The position numbers and the translations under genes are program-made. The notes beneath the pieces were generated by a model. The model saw nothing but the letters and a program-made list of their open reading frames with translations, was not told the origin of the DNA and made no database searches. This document shows, one piece after another, positions 1 to 8,779 of a stretch of DNA of 64,000 bases. Positions within the stretch are counted from its first letter, which is position 1. Each line of letters starts with the position of its first letter. The stretch spans positions 62,001-126,000 of the forward strand of contig NZ_LKBA01000023.1 of assembly GCF_001307765.1 (NCBI RefSeq). The letters run 5' to 3'. Source of the DNA: Aliiroseovarius crassostreae. Lineage in GTDB: Bacteria > Pseudomonadota > Alphaproteobacteria > Rhodobacterales > Rhodobacteraceae.

Positions 1-1884
1 AACGGTGAGGATCAGCTGATCCTGGCCAGTGCGGCCGAGCTGTCCTCCGATCTGCGCAACGGGATATTGCAATCCGCCCGTCTGGTTCTGAACCAGCAGT
101 TGCAAATTGCCGCCGTCGAAATCAACCGCGTGCAGGGCCGCTATACCCAACTGAACAAGATCGTGGCCTCCTCCTGTCAGGTCTGCGCAAAATCGCCTGT
201 GCCCTTGTGGCAGATCCGGGCTGAGAAAGTCGTGCATGACGAACAGGAGCGCCAGCTTTATTTCCACAATGCCCAGCTGCGTGTTGCGGATGTTCCGATC
301 CTGTTCCTGCCGCGCCTGCGCCTCCCGGATCCGACCCTCAAGCGCGCAACCGGCTTTCTGGCCCCGAAGCTGCGCACGCGAAGCAGTTTTGGCACCGGGG
401 TCAGGCTGCCTTATTTCATTCGGCTAGGCGACCATGCGGACCTGACGCTGGCCCCGTTCATCGCCACCAGGTCCAGAACTCTGGAATGGCGTTATCGTCA
501 GGCGTTTTACAACGGCAACCTGTCTTTCAACGGCGCTGTCAGCAATGACGATATTCGGAGAGACCAGACCCGGTCCTATGTGTTCGGAGAGGGATCGTTT
601 GACCTTCCGCAGGATTTCAAACTTGATTTCACCCTTCAGGAAGTCTCAGACCCCGGCTATCTGAACGATTACGACTACTCCAGTGCCGACCGGCTGCGCA
701 ACGCGCTTGAAGTGTCGCGTGTGCGTCGGGATGAGTTCATCTTTGCCGGCATCACCCGACACGAAAGCCTGCGCGCCTCGGAACGGGCCATTTCAGATCA
801 ACTGCCTTTCGCCCAGCTGGAATTTCTGTATCAACGCCGCTTTGATCCGGTTCTTCTTGGCGGCGTCGCCGAATATGAACTGTCCGCGCGGTCCTATTTC
901 CGGGAAAGCACCCTGGACGGCCCAAAGGGGCGCGATGTGACCCATGTGGGAGCGTCCTTTCACTGGAAACGCGACTGGATGATCAGGGGCGGGATGATCG
1001 CATCCCTGGAAACCGGGATTGACTGGGGAAATTACTGGATCAACCAAGACAGCAGCTTTGATCCCAACCAGAGCTTTGCCACCCCCTCCGTCGCCGCCAC
1101 GCTGCGCTGGCCTTTGTCGCGGGTTTCCGCCAATGGAAGCGTCGATGTGATCGAACCGGTGCTGCAGCTGGTCTGGAGTGATCAGATCGGTGCCACCCTG
1201 CCCAATGAAGACAGCACCTATGTCGAACTTGACGAAAACAACCTGTTCGACATGTCCCGGTATCCGGGATTTGACCGACGAGAAGAGGGCACACGGGCCA
1301 ATATTGGCGTGAAATGGAGCCGCTTTTCCCCAACCGGCTGGAGCTCGACAATCGGCATCGGACGCGTGTTTCGCTTTGATGGGAATAATTCTTTCTCCAA
1401 TGCCTCCGGCCTGTCCGGCGACAGTTCGGACTGGTTGATCGCAGCGCAGTTGCAATTCGGGGCAAACCTCGCCTTCCAAGGCCGTGCGCTGATCAATGAC
1501 CAGTTCGAAGTTGCCAAGACCGAAAGCCGCTTTGCCTATATCGGGGAAGACTGGAACCTGAGTGCGGCCCATCTCTGGGTTGTCGCAGATCCCGATGAAA
1601 ACCGTGACGCCTCGATCCACGAGCTGCGCCTGACAGGCGGGTATCAGCTGACCGATGGCTGGCGCATCAGCGCGGAGGGCGATGTTGACCTTTCGGCCAA
1701 TCAGGTCACCAAGGGCCAGCTTGGGCTGCAATATCGCAATGAATGCCTCCAGGTCGATCTGGCCGTCTCGCGCCGGTTCACCGCCTCACAAACCATTACA
1801 CCCACCACGGAACTTGGCCTTCAGGTCGAGCTGTTGGGGTTTGGGGGGGCCCCGAAAGGAGCTGCGCGCAGATGCCTGCAGTGA
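1..1884 (+). CDS. lptD: LPS-assembly protein LptD (5' end outside window)
   Basis: This is the C-terminal portion (about 627 residues) of the outer-membrane beta-barrel that inserts lipopolysaccharide into the outer leaflet together with LptE. The reading frame is open from base 1, so the start lies upstream; the TTG at 67 is internal. The stretch before the barrel carries the family's LPxLRLPD-type segment (around bases 295-340) and a CQVC pair at bases 175-186; further cysteines lie near the C terminus (RNEC and the final RRC), matching the disulfide-bonded cysteine pairs known in LptD. The rest alternates short polar and aromatic strands typical of a large barrel. It is followed by surA, pdxA and rsmA, the same order as in enterobacteria. 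The N-terminal signal and most of the jellyroll domain cannot be seen. Confidence 0.93.
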   Translation, partial: NGEDQLILASAAELSSDLRNGILQSARLVLNQQLQIAAVEINRVQGRYTQLNKIVASSCQVCAKSPVPLWQIRAEKVVHDEQERQLYFHNAQLRVADVPILFLPRLRLPDPTLKRATGFLAPKLRTRSSFGTGVRLPYFIRLGDHADLTLAPFIATRSRTLEWRYRQAFYNGNLSFNGAVSNDDIRRDQTRSYVFGEGSFDLPQDFKLDFTLQEVSDPGYLNDYDYSSADRLRNALEVSRVRRDEFIFAGITRHESLRASERAISDQLPFAQLEFLYQRRFDPVLLGGVAEYELSARSYFRESTLDGPKGRDVTHVGASFHWKRDWMIRGGMIASLETGIDWGNYWINQDSSFDPNQSFATPSVAATLRWPLSRVSANGSVDVIEPVLQLVWSDQIGATLPNEDSTYVELDENNLFDMSRYPGFDRREEGTRANIGVKWSRFSPTGWSSTIGIGRVFRFDGNNSFSNASGLSGDSSDWLIAAQLQFGANLAFQGRALINDQFEVAKTESRFAYIGEDWNLSAAHLWVVADPDENRDASIHELRLTGGYQLTDGWRISAEGDVDLSANQVTKGQLGLQYRNECLQVDLAVSRRFTASQTITPTTELGLQVELLGFGGAPKGAARRCLQ

Positions 1885-2044
1885 CCCAGCCCCCTCAAGC
1901 GGCGACAATCATCCGCATCTCCCTGTCACGGGGCAGATCGGGCTGGCATCCTGAGGCCGCTTTGGGCAATATACCCGCAGACCCGCAAGATGTTCGCGGC
2001 CACGCCCCTTGTTAACGATGAATAACCGGAAGAGCAGACAAGAC

Positions 2045-3355
2045 ATGACACACGCTATTTCATCGGGTTTTCCCATGGCAACGCATGGAAAAAGCGACCG
2101 CTTCAAACGCCTGCGCCGCGCTCTGACGACCCCTTTGGTCATGGCAGTGGTGCTCTCGCCCCTGCCCGTAGTGACACCGGTCAGTGTCGCCCATGCCCAG
2201 AACCTGTTTGCGCCCGCTTTACAGGTCAATGATCGGGTGATCACCACCTATGAGCTGTCTCAGCGAATCGCCTATCTGACCTTGCTGCGCGCGCCCGGAG
2301 ACAGGGCTGAACTTGCCCGTGAACAGTTGCTCACTGAAACCCTGCAACGCGAAGCTGCCGCCCGTGCAGGTATGGCCCTCAGCGACGCGGAGCTCACCGA
2401 AGGGATGGAAGAATTCGTCAAGCGGTTCAACATGCCCCTGGAAAAATTCGAACAGGCCATCGCGCAGGGCGGCGTGGCCATGGAAACCTTCCGCGATTTT
2501 GTCTCGGCCGGGCTGGTGTGGCGGAAATTCGCCCGTGAACGGTTTCGCCGCGACGTAAGGATCACCGAGGAAGATATCGACCGCCGTCTGGCACAAAGCG
2601 GCCCTGATGCCGGGGTGCGGGTGTTGTTGTCCGAAATCATCCTGCCCGCTGATACGCCACAAACCCAAGAGACATCCGGCGCGCGCGCATTACAGCTGGC
2701 GGAAATTGACACCCTGCCTGCCTTTGCGGCCGCCGCACGACGCTATTCCGCGGCCCCCTCCAAAGGGCGTTCAGGTCGGCTGGACTGGATGGACCTGTCC
2801 AACCTTCCCCCTGCCCTTGCGGCCCAGATCCTGCCTCTTGCCCCGGGGGAAGTGACGGCACCGCTGCCCGTCCAGAACGGCATTGCGCTGTTTCAGATGC
2901 GCGCCATCGAAGAAATCGACGCCCCGGCCCCGAAAGATGTGCTGATTGATTACGCCGCTTACCTGATCCCGGGCGCCGGAACGCCGGAAGCCCTGGCCAG
3001 CGCCGCCGACATTCGCACCCGCGTTGACAGCTGCAACGACCTTTACAAGGTGGCCCAGGGGCAGCCGGAAGAACAGCTCGTGCGCGATACGAAACTGGTC
3101 TCGGAGCTTCCTACCGATTATGCGATTGAACTGGCGAAGCTGGACGAAGGTGAAAGCTCTGTTGCGCTGACCACACCGTCAGGCCAGAATCAGATTTTCC
3201 TGATGCTGTGCAGCCGCACACGGGAACTTCCAGAAGAACTCAGCCGTGACGACATTCGCACCCAGTTGCAAAACCAGCGTCTTGGTGCCCTTGCCACCGG
3301 TTATCTGGAAGAATTGCGGGCAGAAGCCTATATCGAGGATCTTGCACAGAAATGA
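2045..3355 (+). CDS. surA: Periplasmic chaperone / peptidyl-prolyl isomerase SurA
   Basis: SurA escorts unfolded outer-membrane proteins, LptD among them, through the periplasm. I place the start at the ATG at 2045, preceded by a GGAAGAG-like ribosome site; ATGs at 2018 and 2075 are alternatives. The 436-residue product has a long basic n-region, then a hydrophobic signal segment ending in AHAQ near residue 52, a SurA-type N-terminal helical domain (VNDRVITTYELSQR), and one parvulin-like domain around residues 190-290 (GRSGRLDWMD). The parvulin region is weakly conserved, so chaperone activity is a safer inference than isomerase activity. The stop overlaps the pdxA start as ATGA at 3352-3355, which implies translational coupling. 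Confidence 0.88.
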   Translation: MTHAISSGFPMATHGKSDRFKRLRRALTTPLVMAVVLSPLPVVTPVSVAHAQNLFAPALQVNDRVITTYELSQRIAYLTLLRAPGDRAELAREQLLTETLQREAAARAGMALSDAELTEGMEEFVKRFNMPLEKFEQAIAQGGVAMETFRDFVSAGLVWRKFARERFRRDVRITEEDIDRRLAQSGPDAGVRVLLSEIILPADTPQTQETSGARALQLAEIDTLPAFAAAARRYSAAPSKGRSGRLDWMDLSNLPPALAAQILPLAPGEVTAPLPVQNGIALFQMRAIEEIDAPAPKDVLIDYAAYLIPGAGTPEALASAADIRTRVDSCNDLYKVAQGQPEEQLVRDTKLVSELPTDYAIELAKLDEGESSVALTTPSGQNQIFLMLCSRTRELPEELSRDDIRTQLQNQRLGALATGYLEELRAEAYIEDLAQK

Positions 3356-4371
3356 CCTCTGATCTTTCCCGTCTGGCCCCCATTGCCCTGACGATGGGTG
3401 AGCCAGCGGGCATCGGCCCGGAGCTGGCCCCAGCGGCATTTGAGGCGCTCAGGGGAGAGGTCCCGTTTTTTCTGATAGGTGACCCGAACCATTTGCCCGC
3501 AGGCTGCAAATTCACCGAGATCAGCACGCCGGCCGAGGCTCATACCCCCCAAGATCTGCCGGTCCTGCGCCATGATTTCGGCCCCGATCGCACCCCCGGC
3601 ACCCCTTCGGGCGCACATGCGCAACACGTCGTCGACGTGATCGCCCGGGCGGTCAGGCTGGTGCAGGAAGGTGAGGCAGCGGCAATCTGCACCAACCCCA
3701 TCCACAAGAAAGCGCTCAAGGATGGCGCCGGGTTTCGTTTTCCGGGGCACACCGAATTCCTTGCGGATCTGGCAGGTGGGGTCGAAGTGGTGATGATGCT
3801 GGCCTGTGAGGAGCTGCGCGTCGTGCCTGCGACCATTCACATCCCCCTCGGCGAGGTGCCCTCCACCCTCAGCCGGGACAGGCTCACCCAGGTTATTCGC
3901 ACAACCCATGATGCCCTGATCCGGGATTTCGGCCTTGCAACACCGCGAATTGCGGTGGCTGGGCTGAACCCGCATGCCGGTGAAGGCGGTGCGATGGGAG
4001 TGGAAGAGATCACGATGATCTCGCCTTTGTTGGATGAGCTTCGCCGCGAAGGGTTGGATCTGTCCGGCCCGTGCTCAGCAGACACGATGTTTCATTCTGC
4101 GGCCCGCGCAGGCTATGATGCCGCGATCTGCATGTATCACGATCAGGCCCTGATCCCGATCAAAACCATTGATTTTGCCGGAGGGGTAAACGTGACACTG
4201 GGGCTGCCCTTTGTGCGCACCTCTCCCGATCATGGCACGGCATTTGACATCGCCGGACAGGGAAAAGCCGACCCAAGTTCATTGATTGCGGCATTGCGGA
4301 TGGGCTGGAGCATGGCAAACGCCCGCAAGACGGGCCTTCGCAATACCAACCACAAGGACGGAACACGCTGA
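3352..4371 (+). CDS. pdxA: 4-hydroxythreonine-4-phosphate dehydrogenase PdxA
   Basis: PdxA oxidises 4-phosphohydroxy-L-threonine with NAD(P)+ in the DXP-dependent pathway to pyridoxal 5'-phosphate. The 339-residue protein has the usual length and motifs: [11 protein letters not shown] at the N terminus, FPGHTEFL around residue 130, [10 protein letters not shown] in the middle, and [10 protein letters not shown], whose histidine belongs to the divalent-metal site shared with other family members. The C-terminal [13 protein letters not shown] motif is also present. The start codon overlaps the surA stop (ATGA) and the stop overlaps the rsmA start (TGATG at 4369-4373), so three genes are probably co-translated. 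The lptD-surA-pdxA-rsmA linkage is widespread in proteobacteria. Confidence 0.95.
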   Translation: MTSDLSRLAPIALTMGEPAGIGPELAPAAFEALRGEVPFFLIGDPNHLPAGCKFTEISTPAEAHTPQDLPVLRHDFGPDRTPGTPSGAHAQHVVDVIARAVRLVQEGEAAAICTNPIHKKALKDGAGFRFPGHTEFLADLAGGVEVVMMLACEELRVVPATIHIPLGEVPSTLSRDRLTQVIRTTHDALIRDFGLATPRIAVAGLNPHAGEGGAMGVEEITMISPLLDELRREGLDLSGPCSADTMFHSAARAGYDAAICMYHDQALIPIKTIDFAGGVNVTLGLPFVRTSPDHGTAFDIAGQGKADPSSLIAALRMGWSMANARKTGLRNTNHKDGTR

Positions 4372-5213
4372 TGACCCAGATCGACGGGTTGCCCCCGCTG
4401 CGCGAAGTGATCGCCACCCATGGCATGACCGCCAAAAAATCGCTCGGGCAGAATTTCCTCCTTGATCTGAACCTAACCTCAAAAATCGCCCGACAGGCGG
4501 GGGATCTGACATCCTGTGACGTTCTGGAAGTGGGGCCCGGCCCCGGCGGACTGACCCGCGGACTGCTGGCTGAAGGCGCGCGCAAAGTGCTTGCCGTTGA
4601 AAAAGATAGCCGTGCCCTCGGCCCGCTGGGAGAGATCCAGGCCGCCTATCCAGGTCGGCTGGACGTGATCAATGCAGATGCGCTGGAACTGGATCCGCTG
4701 GAACATCTTACCCCGCCAATCCGCGTTGTGGCCAACCTGCCCTACAATGTCGGAACAGAACTTCTGGTGCGCTGGCTGACCCCCAAAACCTGGCCCCCAG
4801 TCTGGTCCAGCCTGACCTTGATGTTCCAAAAAGAAGTGGCGCAGCGCATCGTCGCCCAGCCCGGCTCCAAAGCCTATGGCCGCCTTGCGGTTCTGGCGCA
4901 GTGGCGCACCGATGCCCGAATTGTCATGGAGCTGCCGCCCGAGGCCTTCACCCCACCGCCGAAAATCCGCTCGGCCGTGGTGCATCTGGCAGCCCTGCCG
5001 CAGCCCCGCTTCGAGGCGGATGCCGACAAGCTGCAGAAAGTGGTGGCCACCGCCTTCAACCAACGCCGCAAGATGCTGCGCGCCTCACTCAAAGGCCTGC
5101 ACCCGGAGATCGAAGACATTCTGAACTCGGTGGGGATCAAACCCACATCCAGGGCGGAAGAAATCGACCTCGAGGCGTTTTGCGCCCTGACCCGCGCCCT
5201 GACCAAGACATGA
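4371..5213 (+). CDS. rsmA: 16S rRNA (A1518/A1519-N6)-dimethyltransferase RsmA
   Basis: RsmA (KsgA) dimethylates two adjacent adenosines in helix 45 of 16S rRNA late in 30S assembly, using S-adenosylmethionine. The 280-residue product begins with the family signature [10 protein letters not shown], followed by the SAM-binding loop [10 protein letters not shown], and has the catalytic NLPYN motif near residue 120. The C-terminal helical domain contains [12 protein letters not shown], a typical RsmA element. It overlaps pdxA by one base. A GC-rich hairpin follows at 5221-5241. Confidence 0.96.
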   Translation: MTQIDGLPPLREVIATHGMTAKKSLGQNFLLDLNLTSKIARQAGDLTSCDVLEVGPGPGGLTRGLLAEGARKVLAVEKDSRALGPLGEIQAAYPGRLDVINADALELDPLEHLTPPIRVVANLPYNVGTELLVRWLTPKTWPPVWSSLTLMFQKEVAQRIVAQPGSKAYGRLAVLAQWRTDARIVMELPPEAFTPPPKIRSAVVHLAALPQPRFEADADKLQKVVATAFNQRRKMLRASLKGLHPEIEDILNSVGIKPTSRAEEIDLEAFCALTRALTKT

Positions 5214-5220
5214 CCCCAAA

Positions 5221-5241
5221 GCAGCCGTAACCTGCGGCTGC
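5221..5241 (+). terminator. Hairpin after rsmA, no clear U-tract
   Basis: A 7-bp perfect stem (GCAGCCG / CGGCTGC) with a 7-base loop lies 8 bases after the rsmA stop. No run of T follows, so this may be an mRNA 3' stabiliser rather than a true intrinsic terminator. Confidence 0.4.
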
Positions 5242-5300
5242 ACGACCTTTGGCTGGAAAACCCGCTAATCTTCAGCGGCCCCCTTCGTTTTTTTCTTGCT

Positions 5301-5348
5301 GAAAATACCTCGGGGTGAGCCTCAAAGAGGCGAGGGGCAGCGCCCCTT
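5301..5348 (+). repeat. Dispersed double-hairpin repeat, copy A
   Basis: A roughly 48-base element found three times in the window. A lead close to AAATATCCCGGGGTGA is followed by stem I (GCCTC at 5319-5323, GAGGC at 5327-5331), a single G, then stem II (AGGGGC at 5333-5338, GCCCCT at 5342-5347). The other copies are at 8704-8752 (minus) and 54889-54938 (plus). Stem I differs in sequence but stays paired in the third copy. It lies between the rsmA and clc 3' ends. Confidence 0.85.
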
Positions 5349-5400
5349 CCTGCACATATTCAGAGACAGTTCCACCGTTGCGGAAACGCGCTGAGCTCCC

Positions 5401-7095
5401 TCAGGAATGTTCCTCCTGCGCGGTTTGTGCAAGCACCCTGTTATAGGCTTTGAGCGCATCCACATGGTGGATCGTGCCCCAAAGATCCGGCGCGTCCCCC
5501 TCTCCGCCAAGGGTCACAACCGGCACAAATACAGCCCCCGTAGCCTCAAAAACCGGCATCACCGCCTCCAGTGTTGCATTGCCATCCACATAGACCCCCT
5601 GCTCGATCAATTCCCAGCAATCGGCCTCGCCCGGTGATCGCTTGTGATCAAGCTCACGCATGACCGCAGCCACGCGCACCATGGACAAAAGATACGCCTG
5701 TGGCCCGGCGGCAAGGTGGATATTGCGTCGCTCCAACTGGGTCAGGAAGAAAGACTGGTCCACCAGACGACTGGACAGCGCAGTGGAGAGAGACACCGCA
5801 CACATCACCGCAATCCCGGTCTGCCAGTCGCCTGTCAATTCAAAGACAATCATCGTGGTGGAAATCGGCGCACCCAGCACCGCGGCTGCCACCGCTCCCA
5901 TTCCAGCAAGGGCATAAAGCGTTTCTGACCCGGAGACGTCCGGGAAAATGGCTGTGGCGATAATGCCAAAAGCAAGCCCGGTCAGCGCGCCCATCATAAG
6001 CGCCGGAGAGAACACCCCGCCCCCCATCCGTCCGGCCATGGTGACCGCGACCGCAAACACCTTGACCACCGCCAGCACCACCGCTTCATGCCACACCATC
6101 TGACCGGTCAGGGCAAGCGAGGTGGTCTCATAGCCCACACCAATGATATGCGGGAAGAAAATCGCAATTATCCCCAGGATCAGACCGGACAGCGCCGGAC
6201 GCAGAACGTTCGGCAGGCGCATCCTTTTCTGCAGGTCATTTCCAACATCATCCGCCAGAAAGATCGCCCGCATGAAGACAACCGCGACAAAGCCAGACAG
6301 GATGCCCAGGATCAGGAAGGCCGGCAGTTCGACATAAAAAGCGAGACTGCCCTCCAAAGGCAGCACAAATTCGGTCATACCGCCATATTCCAACCGGTTG
6401 ATTACCGTCCCGGCCACCGCAGCAATGGCAATCGGCGCAAAGGCATGCAGGGCAAAATGGCGCAACACCACTTCAAGCGCAAACAGGGCTCCCGCAATAG
6501 GGGCATTGAAACTGGCAGAAACGGCGGCGGCCACGGCACAGCCCAAAAGATCACGGCCCGTGACGCCATCTGCCTTGATCCGGTTGGCAATCCAGCTTGA
6601 GACAACACCTGCCATATGCACAACCGGCCCCTCACGTCCGGTGGATCCCCCGGTTGAAAGCGTGATGAACGAGGCCAGCGCCGAGCCGATCCCCGCGCGC
6701 TTTTCCACCCGCCCTTCCCAAAGGGCTGCCCCCTCGATCACATCCGCCACCGAACGCACCCGGCCATCATGGGTGAACCAGTTCAGAATGACCCCAACTG
6801 CAAATCCGCCGAGCGCGGGCAGGATCAGGATCCAGTACCATGGCAGGGTCGATGCAAAGCTGTGCAGATGGGCAAGATCATCCGTGCCGTAAAGCGTGGC
6901 TTGCAACCATTCGATTCCCTTGCGAAACCCAAGTGCGGCGGCCCCGGAGACCACTCCGATCACCAGCGCGATAAGCCAGAATTGCACCTGGGACGGGCCT
7001 TTTTCCAGCAACAGTTTCCAACCCGTTGACAATGCTTGAATTTGCCGTTGTAGTGTTTTGAGAATTAACCCTTTTATTTGATTAAACTTTACCAA
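5401..7095 (-). CDS. ClC-family chloride channel / H+-Cl- antiporter with CBS domain
   Basis: An integral-membrane chloride channel or exchanger of the ClC family, 564 residues from a TTG at 7095. The canonical pore motifs are visible: GSTGREGP, carrying the gating glutamate, and GGVFSPALMMGA, the GxFxP selectivity element. About ten or more hydrophobic helices are followed by a soluble C-terminal region of about 90 residues that looks like one CBS-type domain. The start is uncertain: no ATG precedes the first membrane helix, so either the TTG at 7095 or another non-ATG codon slightly downstream is used. The gene is divergent from the FAD-linked oxidase at 7168. Whether it acts as channel or antiporter cannot be decided from the sequence; the gating glutamate is compatible with either. 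Confidence 0.92.
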   Translation of the reverse strand: MVKFNQIKGLILKTLQRQIQALSTGWKLLLEKGPSQVQFWLIALVIGVVSGAAALGFRKGIEWLQATLYGTDDLAHLHSFASTLPWYWILILPALGGFAVGVILNWFTHDGRVRSVADVIEGAALWEGRVEKRAGIGSALASFITLSTGGSTGREGPVVHMAGVVSSWIANRIKADGVTGRDLLGCAVAAAVSASFNAPIAGALFALEVVLRHFALHAFAPIAIAAVAGTVINRLEYGGMTEFVLPLEGSLAFYVELPAFLILGILSGFVAVVFMRAIFLADDVGNDLQKRMRLPNVLRPALSGLILGIIAIFFPHIIGVGYETTSLALTGQMVWHEAVVLAVVKVFAVAVTMAGRMGGGVFSPALMMGALTGLAFGIIATAIFPDVSGSETLYALAGMGAVAAAVLGAPISTTMIVFELTGDWQTGIAVMCAVSLSTALSSRLVDQSFFLTQLERRNIHLAAGPQAYLLSMVRVAAVMRELDHKRSPGEADCWELIEQGVYVDGNATLEAVMPVFEATGAVFVPVVTLGGEGDAPDLWGTIHHVDALKAYNRVLAQTAQEEHS

Positions 7096-7167
7096 AACTT
7101 TACCCGACCCTTTTCCCGTTCGCCCAAGCAGGCTAGTCTGTCTCGGCTGCTAATTGGGAGAGGATGG

Positions 7168-8547
7168 ATGTCCATCGACGCCGTTTTGACCGAGCTTACT
7201 TCGTTTCTAGGCGATCGGATGAGCCGCTCCAAGCCCGATCTGATGGAACACGGGCGTTCTGAAACGCATTTCGAGATGGTTTTGCCTGATCTGGTCGTCT
7301 GGCCAATCAGCACCGACGAAGTGTCCCGGATCATGACCCTCTGCCACAAACACGACATCGCCGTGACCCCTTTCGGGGTCGGAACCTCGCTTGAGGGGCA
7401 TACCATTCCGCTGAAAGGCGGGGTGGTCATTGACCTGTCGCGGATGAACCGCCTGATCCAGGCGGACCCGGGCGACATGGTGGCCGTGGTGGAACCGGGG
7501 CTGACCCGCGAAGCGTTGAATGAAGAGCTTCGGGCAACGGGTTTGTTTTTCCCCGTCGACCCTGGCGCAAATGCCACATTGGGCGGCATGGCCTCAACCC
7601 GTGCCTCGGGAACCACAACCGTGCGCTATGGATCCATGCGTGACAATGTCCTTGGCCTGACCGTGGTTCTGGCAGATGGTCAGGTGATCAAAACCGGGTC
7701 GCGCGCAGCCAAATCAGCCGCAGGTTATGACCTGACCGCCCTGATGCTGGGTGCAGAAGGCACCCTGGGCGTGATCACCGAGCTGACATTGCGCCTGCAT
7801 GGCACACCTGAGGCGATCAGCGCGGGCGTTTGCGCCTTTCCCGATCTGGCGTCAGCTGTCGCCACCGTGCAGCAGGTGATCCAGATGGGTATTCCTGTGG
7901 CCCGGATCGAGTTTCTGGACGAAGCCAGCACCGGCGCCATCAATCGCTATGCCGGTCTCGACCTGCCGCTCTGCCCGCATCTTTTTGTCGAATTTCATGG
8001 CAGCGACAATGCCGTTGCAGACGCGGTGCAGGATTTCTCGGATATTGCCGACGATTTTGGGGCCGCCGGCTTTGAAAGTGCCACGCGCACCGAAGATCGC
8101 AACCGGCTATGGAAGATCCGCCACAACGCCTTTTACGCCCTGACAGCGCTGAAGCCAGGTGCCAAGGCGATGGTAACGGATATCTGTGTGCCGATCTCGA
8201 AACTTGCGCAGGCGGTTGAGGAGACCCGGCAGGATATTGCGGCCTCACATATGCCCGGCCCCATATTAGGACATGTGGGGGACGGGAATTTCCATGCAAT
8301 CTTGTTGTTGGAAGAGGGCAACAAGGAGGACTGGACAACGGCAAAGGCCCTTGTGAAACGCATGGCGGACCGGGCGATTTCCCTTGGCGGAACGATCACG
8401 GGAGAACATGGGGTCGGCATGGGCAAGCTGAGCCTGATGGAGGCGGAACATGGACCGGCCTGGGAGGTCATGGGGACGCTGAAACAGGCGCTTGATCCGA
8501 AGGGCATTCTGAACCCGGGGAAGCTGGTTCCACCGGTTCACGGGTAA
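7168..8547 (+). CDS. FAD-linked D-lactate / 2-hydroxyacid dehydrogenase (GlcD/Dld-type)
   Basis: A flavoprotein of the FAD_binding_4 plus FAD-oxidase C-terminal family, 459 residues, that probably oxidises D-lactate or a related 2-hydroxyacid and feeds electrons to cytochrome c or quinone. The N-terminal half has PGANATLGGMASTRASG and TVRYGSMRDNVLG, the PP-loop and FAD contacts; the C-terminal half has GHVGDGNFHA and GEHGVGMGK, the conserved histidines and flavin-proximal loop of D-lactate dehydrogenases. The ATG at 7168 is chosen because GGGAGAGG lies at 7156-7163. Glycolate oxidase subunit GlcD is a related alternative, but no glcE/glcF neighbours are present, which favours a single-subunit D-lactate dehydrogenase. 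Confidence 0.87.
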   Translation: MSIDAVLTELTSFLGDRMSRSKPDLMEHGRSETHFEMVLPDLVVWPISTDEVSRIMTLCHKHDIAVTPFGVGTSLEGHTIPLKGGVVIDLSRMNRLIQADPGDMVAVVEPGLTREALNEELRATGLFFPVDPGANATLGGMASTRASGTTTVRYGSMRDNVLGLTVVLADGQVIKTGSRAAKSAAGYDLTALMLGAEGTLGVITELTLRLHGTPEAISAGVCAFPDLASAVATVQQVIQMGIPVARIEFLDEASTGAINRYAGLDLPLCPHLFVEFHGSDNAVADAVQDFSDIADDFGAAGFESATRTEDRNRLWKIRHNAFYALTALKPGAKAMVTDICVPISKLAQAVEETRQDIAASHMPGPILGHVGDGNFHAILLLEEGNKEDWTTAKALVKRMADRAISLGGTITGEHGVGMGKLSLMEAEHGPAWEVMGTLKQALDPKGILNPGKLVPPVHG

Positions 8548-8550
8548 CCT

Positions 8551-8662
8551 GAAGCGTTTCAGCGTCAACCTGAGACAGGGAAAGGCCGAACCGCAGCAAG
8601 AAACATCAAGGTCGTGGGCTTTCGCAACAAACCTGCGTGTCAGGTTTATCCCGAAATGCTGT
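8551..8662 (+). repeat. Dispersed GCGTTTCG tandem-hairpin repeat, degenerate copy 1
   Basis: This begins 3 bases after the dehydrogenase stop codon. It aligns end to end with the elements at 38654-38782 and 47675-47792: AGCGTTTC at the left, a middle containing GTCGTGGGC, and TTTATCCCGAAATGCTG at the right. The outer arms carry several substitutions, but the inner loop stem (ACCTG / CAGGT) remains paired, with a base-pair change relative to copy 3. Confidence 0.7.
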
Positions 8663-8703
8663 AACCCCCTCATCTGTCGCTCGCGCTTCGGGACTGCCGC
8701 GCC

Positions 8704-8752
8704 AAGGGGCTCTGCCCCTCGCCTCTTTGAGGCTCACCCCGGATATTTCTAA
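8704..8752 (-). repeat. Dispersed double-hairpin repeat, copy B
   Basis: Minus-strand copy of the 5301-5348 element. Stem I is GCCTC/GAGGC at 8721-8733 and stem II is AGGGGC/GCCCCT at 8705-8719 (plus-strand coordinates), with loop AGA instead of AGC. It sits between the convergent 3' ends of the dehydrogenase and recN, right after a copy of the other repeat family. Confidence 0.85.
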
Positions 8753-8779
8753 CCAGAAAATATGGCGGGCGGTGGCGGC

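Noticed and set aside
67-69. TTG as a start codon for lptD
   Set aside because: The frame is open to base 1 and reads as LptD sequence before this codon.
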